Assembly: GCA_017476765.1 (NCBI GenBank)
Contig: JAFUZE010000252.1
Span: 1 to 45,442 of the forward strand
DNA from: Lachnospiraceae bacterium
Lineage (GTDB): Bacteria > Bacillota > Clostridia > Lachnospirales > Lachnospiraceae
Reading direction: 5' to 3'
DNA length: 45,442 nucleotides
Part shown: positions 41,090 through 45,442 of the stretch, piece by piece
Layout: every line of letters begins with the position of its first letter
Position numbering within the stretch: the first letter of the stretch is position 1
Program-made: the position numbers and the translations under genes
Notes under the pieces: generated by a model
Seen by the model: only the letters and a program-made list of their open reading frames with translations
Database searches by the model: none
Told to the model about the DNA's origin: nothing

Positions 41090-41926
41090 ATGAAATTTAC
41101 AAAAATGCATGGGTGTGGCAATGACTATGTCTACATCAATGGTTTTCAGGAAAAGATCGAGGACAAAGCAGAGTTTGCAAGATGCGTCAGTGACCGTCAT
41201 TTCGGTGTCGGTTCCGACGGGGCGATTTTTATCAATCCATCCGACGAGGCGGACTTTGAGATGGAGATGTACAACGCCGACGGAACGAGGGCAGAGATGT
41301 GCGGAAACGGAATCCGCTGTGTCGCAAAATATGTGTATGATTACGGATTGACCGATCAGACCAAGATATCGATCGCCAGCTTTCACAAGATTAAATATCT
41401 CGATTTGACGGTGGAAAACGGAAAGGTGACAAAGGTAAGAGTCGATATGGGACAGCCGATTCTGGATGCGGATCAGATACCGGTCGTTTCCCAGAGCGAG
41501 CAGGTTATCCATGAGCGCATAGAGGTGGATGGAAAGGAATATAAAATGACGTGCGTGTCAATGGGAAATCCGCATGCAATTGTTTTTATGGATGATGTGG
41601 CGAATCTACAGATTGAGAAGATCGGACCATCCTTTGAGAATCACCCACGCTTTCCAAAGCGGATTAACACGGAGTTTGTCAAGGTCATCGATTCGTCCTA
41701 TGTGGAAATGCGAGTCTGGGAGCGAGGCACCGGCGAGACGCTTGCCTGCGGCACCGGATGCTGTGCGACAGTCGTGGCATGTGTGCTGAACGGGCGGACG
41801 GACCGGAAAGTGACTGTCAAGGTATTGGGCGGTGAGATTGACATTGAGTGGGACGAGAAAACAGATCATGTGTTCATGACAGGTCCTGCGGCGACCGTCT
41901 TTGAAGGCGAGTTTCCGTGGAAGTGA
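41090..41926 (+). CDS. dapF: Diaminopimelate epimerase
   Basis: A 278-residue enzyme that converts LL- to meso-diaminopimelate for lysine and peptidoglycan. The N-terminus MKFTKMHGCGNDYVYING is typical. The catalytic pair is Cys in RAEMCGNGIRCVAKY and Cys in TLACGTGCCATVVA; GERGTGET-type binding is seen as VWERGTGETLA. ATG 41090 with GGAAAGGAAAG is chosen; the open frame further upstream runs into the palindromic element and is not coding-like. dapL follows after 144 bases and supplies the substrate. Confidence 0.96.
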   Translation: MKFTKMHGCGNDYVYINGFQEKIEDKAEFARCVSDRHFGVGSDGAIFINPSDEADFEMEMYNADGTRAEMCGNGIRCVAKYVYDYGLTDQTKISIASFHKIKYLDLTVENGKVTKVRVDMGQPILDADQIPVVSQSEQVIHERIEVDGKEYKMTCVSMGNPHAIVFMDDVANLQIEKIGPSFENHPRFPKRINTEFVKVIDSSYVEMRVWERGTGETLACGTGCCATVVACVLNGRTDRKVTVKVLGGEIDIEWDEKTDHVFMTGPAATVFEGEFPWK

Positions 41927-42070
41927 CAGAACCGTCAGTGACTGCGGATAGGCAGCTGTCAGAGGAGAATTCTCCGGCAAAATTAAAGCCTGCATTGGGG
42001 TCAGAGCTGCGATAACAAACACGATGCAGGCGGATGACATACAGTTATAGGATACGAGGGAGTGTGCACA

Positions 42071-43285
42071 ATGTTTAAGATCAATGAAGAGTATTTAAAA
42101 TTACCGGGCAGCTATCTGTTCTCAACGATTGCGAAAAAGGTAGCGGCATTTAGTGAGGAGAATCCGGAGGCTAAGATTATCCGTCTGGGAATCGGCGATG
42201 TGACACAGCAGTTAGCCACTGCGATTATCGATGCATTACATAAGGCAGTGGATGAGATGGGAGCAGCGGAGACATTTCGCGGCTATGCTCCGGATCTGGG
42301 CTATGAGTTTTTGAGAAACGCAATCGCCGAAAATGATTACAAGGCAAGAGGGTGTGAGATTGCGGCAGATGAGATTTTTATTTCCGATGGTGCGAAGTGC
42401 GATTCCGGCAACATTCAGGAAATCTTCAGCAAGGACAATAAAATTGCAGTCTGTGACCCGGTATATCCGGTCTATGTTGACACGAACGTCATGGCCGGGA
42501 GAACCGGTACTTATGATCCGGAGCGTGAGACCTGGAGCGATGTCATCTATATGCCATGCACGAAGGAGACAAATTTTGCTCCGTCGCTTCCGAAGGAAAC
42601 ACCGGATCTGATCTATCTGTGCTTTCCGAACAATCCGACCGGCTCTACGATCACAAAGAGCCAGCTGCAGGAATGGGTGGATTATGCGAACAAAAACGGC
42701 TGCGTTATTATATATGATGCGGCTTACGAGGCTTATATCAGTGAGGCGGATGTGCCGCATTCCGTTTATGAGTGTGAAGGCGCAAGAACGTGTGCGATTG
42801 AGCTGCGCTCCTTCTCCAAGAATGCCGGATTTACCGGTGTGCGTCTTGGATTTACCGTGATTCCAAAGGAGTTAAAGGCGGGAAGCGTGTCACTGCACAG
42901 TCTCTGGGCGAGACGCCACGGCACGAAGTACAACGGTGCGCCGTATATCGTGCAGAGAGCGGGAGAAGCGGTCTACAGCGAGGCGGGCAAAGCACAGCTG
43001 AAGGAACAGGTCGCTTATTATATGCGAAATGCTGCCTATATCAAAAACGGCTTGAAGGATGCCGGTTATGAGGTATCCGGCGGTGTCAATGCCCCTTATA
43101 TCTGGCTGAAGGCACCAGGCGGCATGACAAGCTGGGAATTCTTTGACGATTTGTTAAGAAGAGCCCATGTTGTCGGAACGCCGGGTTCCGGCTTCGGACC
43201 AAGCGGGGAGACTTATTTCAGACTGACTGCGTTTGGTTCGTATGAAAATACGGTGGAGGCAATCGATCGGATTAAGGCGCTGTAA
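42071..43285 (+). CDS. dapL: LL-diaminopimelate aminotransferase
   Basis: A 404-residue fold-type-I aminotransferase that makes LL-diaminopimelate directly from tetrahydrodipicolinate, bypassing the acyl intermediates. Motifs: IRLGIGDVTQQLATAI, AETFRGYAPDLGYEFLR, FISDGAKCDSGN, LCFPNNPTGSTITK, VIIYDAAYEAYIS (PLP Asp and Tyr) and ELRSFSKNAGFTGVRLGF with the PLP lysine. Length and the AETFRGY motif separate it from ordinary aspartate aminotransferases. ATG 42071 has GAGGGAG at 8 bases; GTG 42062 is less likely. With dapF it gives the end of the lysine branch. A clear terminator follows. Confidence 0.96.
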   Translation: MFKINEEYLKLPGSYLFSTIAKKVAAFSEENPEAKIIRLGIGDVTQQLATAIIDALHKAVDEMGAAETFRGYAPDLGYEFLRNAIAENDYKARGCEIAADEIFISDGAKCDSGNIQEIFSKDNKIAVCDPVYPVYVDTNVMAGRTGTYDPERETWSDVIYMPCTKETNFAPSLPKETPDLIYLCFPNNPTGSTITKSQLQEWVDYANKNGCVIIYDAAYEAYISEADVPHSVYECEGARTCAIELRSFSKNAGFTGVRLGFTVIPKELKAGSVSLHSLWARRHGTKYNGAPYIVQRAGEAVYSEAGKAQLKEQVAYYMRNAAYIKNGLKDAGYEVSGGVNAPYIWLKAPGGMTSWEFFDDLLRRAHVVGTPGSGFGPSGETYFRLTAFGSYENTVEAIDRIKAL

Positions 43286-43354
43286 GGTCCGGACAGGAAG
43301 GAATGATTGCCCGATTTATTTTGGCAGGTCATTGTGAAACATTTTGTAAAACAG

Positions 43355-43394
43355 AAACTCCGAAAATCAGAATAGTATTTTTCGGAGTTTTTTT
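43355..43394 (+). terminator. Rho-independent terminator after dapL
   Basis: AAACTCCGAAAA (43355-43366) pairs with TTTTCGGAGTTT (43379-43390) and continues into a T-run. Confidence 0.9.
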
Positions 43395-43588
43395 GTATAC
43401 TTATGAAGGAATTCAGGAAAAAGATAAAATTTGATGGATGATAAACCATAAAATCAGGAAAGGAAAATCGTATTCCTTATAGCGGGTACTTTTGAACAGG
43501 ATTTTTGCGGGAAAGCTGTACGGTACGCAAGCTATGCGTATGCAAGGCTCTGCCATAATCTGTGATGAATACGATGGAAAGGACTGCC

Positions 43589-44182
43589 GTGACAGATAAA
43601 GAATTTGATTTATGCATGCAGCGCATGAGAGCGGGCGACAAGTCGGCGCTGCGGGACGTGTATGAGGCGTATCTCCCATACATCTATGCGATCGTGCTTG
43701 GAGTCGTAAACAGAAGGGAGCAGGCGGAGGATGTGACGAGTGATTTTTTTATCCGGCTGTGGGAAATCTCAGATACTTATAAGGCAGGAAACGGTCATCG
43801 GGCATGGCTCGCAAGAATTGCCAAGAATCTTGCAATCGATTCGATGAGAAAAAGCAAGCGTGAGGTGCTCTCTGAGATGATTGATGAGGGAAATGTGGTA
43901 TCCGGCGATGCCCCCGATACAGGAAGCCGTAAAGGGAGTGAAGGAAATCCTTCAAAGCTGGCAGGTGCAGGGAGTGCAGTCGAGTCAAAGGTCGTTGCGG
44001 ATATTTCAGTAGACGAAGCCTTGCGGATGCTGACCGAAAAAGAACGGGAGGTTGTCCGCCTTAAGGTCATGGGAGAGCTTTCTTTCAAGGAGATTGCGAA
44101 AGTATTGAAACAGCCGATGGGGACGGTTACCTGGAGGTACCGGAATGCCATGAAGAAGTTAAGGGGGTGCGGTTATGAGTAA
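43589..44182 (+). CDS. ECF-like sigma-70 family RNA polymerase sigma factor
   Basis: A 197-residue sigma factor of the two-domain type. Region 2 is SALRDVYEAYLPYIYAIVLG to EQAEDVTSDFFIRLWE and NGHRAWLARIAKNLAIDSMRK; region 4 is MLTEKEREVVRLKVMGELSFKEIAKVLKQPMGTVTWRYRNAMKKL. The linker of about 50 residues between them, rich in Gly, Ser and Asp, is longer than usual. GTG 43589 is chosen because GGAAAGGA lies 5-6 bases before it; ATGs at 43565 and 43574 lack a site. It overlaps by 8 bases the gene for a membrane protein with an anti-sigma-like N-terminus, the standard arrangement for a sigma and anti-sigma pair. Confidence 0.87.
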   Translation: MTDKEFDLCMQRMRAGDKSALRDVYEAYLPYIYAIVLGVVNRREQAEDVTSDFFIRLWEISDTYKAGNGHRAWLARIAKNLAIDSMRKSKREVLSEMIDEGNVVSGDAPDTGSRKGSEGNPSKLAGAGSAVESKVVADISVDEALRMLTEKEREVVRLKVMGELSFKEIAKVLKQPMGTVTWRYRNAMKKLRGCGYE

Positions 44183-45083
44183 AAGCTTTGAAGAAGAATA
44201 CAGACAGCTGATGACGGACGAAGCACCGGACTTATGGGATCGCATCGAGGCGAATTTGCCGGAAAAGACAGCGGTTCCTGCGGAGATTCCGTCGATTGAG
44301 CGCAGCAGGGACAAAGCAGTCAGGAATAGGAGCCTGCAAAAGACTGCGATTGCAGCCGGAATCAGCCTGCTAGTCCTCGCCGGAGGAGCGGCAGCCTTTG
44401 GCATAGGCAGTGGAAGAGGGAAGAATAACAGCATGATGGATGCCTCGGATGTGGCAATGGTACCGGACGAGGCATGGGACGATGCGGCATATGTGGCGGA
44501 GTCTGATGAGGGAGCGGATGCGATGGAGTCAGATGATGTGGCATACGAGATGGCGGAAGATGTTTTGGCAGATGAGGCAGCTTCCGATACCGTCACGGGA
44601 GCGGAGGAAAATGCCGATGCTGCGCAGGAGAGCAGTTCCGAGATGAAAGCGCAGGACAGCGTGGCAGCGAACAGGAACGAGACATCGAAGGGAGCCGCAC
44701 AGAGTTCCGGAAATTTGTCTGATTCGGAGAAAGCTATGACCGATGCCGCTACGGCAGATGCTGCAAAAGGGGCGGAAGATGCGGCTGATGATACCCCTGC
44801 GCAAACGAATGGTGCGAGTGTACTCACGGCGGAAGGAGTCTTGTATCATCTTACTCTAAGGATAACCGGAAGGGAAAATACAGGGGAAGAGATTATTTAT
44901 TACGGAGAAGTAATTCTTGCACAGGAGCAGGCGGTCAGCGAAGGAAGCACCGTTTCCTTCTGTATAAGCGATGATGCGTTTGCAGAGCCGGAGGACGGAC
45001 AGATTTATGCCGTGACGCTGGAGGATAGTACTCCCGGACTTTCGGAAGAACATCCTTATATTTTGAGAGAGATTTCGCAGTAG
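44175..45083 (+). CDS. Anti-sigma-like single-pass membrane protein with acidic linker
   Basis: A 302-residue protein. Residues 1-50 are cytoplasmic (FEEEYRQLMTDEAPDLWDRIEANL), a pattern common at the start of anti-sigma factors in Lachnospiraceae. One membrane helix follows at about 55-76 (TAIAAGISLLVLAGGAAAFGI). Residues 85-215 are an outside linker dominated by Ala, Asp, Glu, Ser and Met, with hardly any basic residue; the last 80 residues form a small beta-rich domain (GVLYHLTLRITGR, YYGEVILAQEQ). It should hold the sigma factor inactive until an envelope signal arrives. No zinc-binding HxxxCxxC motif is seen. The coupling with the sigma gene supports the call. Confidence 0.78.
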   Translation: MSKSFEEEYRQLMTDEAPDLWDRIEANLPEKTAVPAEIPSIERSRDKAVRNRSLQKTAIAAGISLLVLAGGAAAFGIGSGRGKNNSMMDASDVAMVPDEAWDDAAYVAESDEGADAMESDDVAYEMAEDVLADEAASDTVTGAEENADAAQESSSEMKAQDSVAANRNETSKGAAQSSGNLSDSEKAMTDAATADAAKGAEDAADDTPAQTNGASVLTAEGVLYHLTLRITGRENTGEEIIYYGEVILAQEQAVSEGSTVSFCISDDAFAEPEDGQIYAVTLEDSTPGLSEEHPYILREISQ

Positions 45084-45141
45084 GAGACTTGTATGACTAA
45101 TCAGCGGCAGCAAGAAGGCAAAGATTAAGCCTGTATTATTC

Positions 45142-45173
45142 ACCGAATGAATCGGTGGCGGCTTAAAGCCGCA
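45142..45173 (+). terminator. Paired small hairpins after the anti-sigma gene
   Basis: CACCGA/TCGGTG (45142-45158) is followed at once by GCGGC/GCCGC (45159-45173). No T-run, so terminator function is uncertain. Confidence 0.35.
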
Positions 45174-45201
45174 TAGTTCCTTGACATTTTAATACTGTTG
45201 C

Positions 45202-45244
45202 TTTCATCTATTAGATGAAAAAAGGGCTTCTGATATGGTATAAT
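45202..45244 (+). promoter_or_regulatory. Left end and promoter of the IS1380-type element
   Basis: The near-palindrome TTTCATCTATTAGATGAAA (45202-45220) precedes TATAAT at 45239-45244, which has TGG before it (extended -10) but no good -35. The exact insertion boundary and inverted repeat cannot be set because the right end is outside the window. Confidence 0.4.
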
Positions 45245-45286
45245 TTAGGTGTCGAATCTAAAAAAAATACTATAAGGAGAAGCCCT

Positions 45287-45442
45287 ATGAATAGTTTAAA
45301 AGACACCGCACTTGAAAGCAACCCCTATCTGAAAATAAATTTTGACGGCGGAGACCTATCATCTGATGCAGGACTCCTTCTGATAAAGCAGTTAGCTGAA
45401 AAAATATGGCTGGTCAAACTTGTATACCTCCTGTTTAAGACG
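45287..45442 (+). mobile_element. IS1380-family transposase, N-terminal fragment (cut by window end)
   Basis: ATG 45287 follows AAGGAGAAGCCCT and opens a frame running to the end of the window. The first 52 residues, with NPYLKINFDGGDLSSDAGLL, are typical of the start of IS1380 DDE transposases (usual length near 430-450 residues). The frame is intact as far as it can be seen. It closes the accessory end of the region after the sigma/anti-sigma pair. Confidence 0.87.

Overview
The window looks like a chromosomal segment of a Gram-positive anaerobe of the class Clostridia, most likely a Lachnospiraceae member (Roseburia/Blautia-like). Pointers are the moderate GC content, strong AGGAGG ribosome sites, lysine synthesis through LL-diaminopimelate aminotransferase, an ANTAR regulator directly after glnA, a short DUF4317 protein, a Csp-like subtilase and BspA-like surface repeats. 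I saw no rRNA, tRNA or CRISPR array. Calls rest on reading motifs and protein families by eye; no database was searched.

Region 1 (1-8.6 kb) is sugar sensing and uptake. It holds the end of a YesN/AraC-type response regulator, an overlapping sugar-binding lipoprotein that is probably the sensory XylFII type, then a xylFGH-like ABC transporter and a methyl-accepting chemotaxis protein. Region 2 (8.7-13.7 kb) has a Csp-like subtilase with a signal-peptidase-II-like protein, then a peroxide module: a glutathione peroxidase under an OhrR-like operator, a TSCPD protein, a 130-bp palindromic element and ohrR itself. A lone, divergent carbamate kinase faces them.

Region 3 (13.8-32.3 kb) is an accessory block for the cell surface. 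It encodes three large polytopic GT-C-like membrane proteins, a UDP-galactopyranose-mutase-like flavoprotein, two tandem secreted SASA-type esterases with Ig-like domains, a small secreted protein, a DUF1905 plus C39-like protein, and a 1239-residue surface protein with InlB-type and BspA-type repeats and a second signal peptide in its middle. It ends with a 55-residue protein, a short DUF4317 protein and a tocopherol-cyclase-like protein. The genes suggest that this block builds, modifies and displays a surface glycan and adhesins.

Region 4 (32.3-45.4 kb) is mainly housekeeping: hisC behind an array of 18-bp repeats, a small membrane exporter, a methyltransferase, Hsp33, glutamine-dependent NAD synthetase, an antisense-facing membrane protein, glnA with a 5' leader hairpin and an ANTAR regulator with a degenerate receiver, dapF and dapL, then an ECF-like sigma factor with its anti-sigma-like membrane partner. 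The window ends inside an IS1380-family transposase. Structured, probably mobile, intergenic elements lie at about 12.0, 33.6-33.9 and 40.8-40.9 kb.
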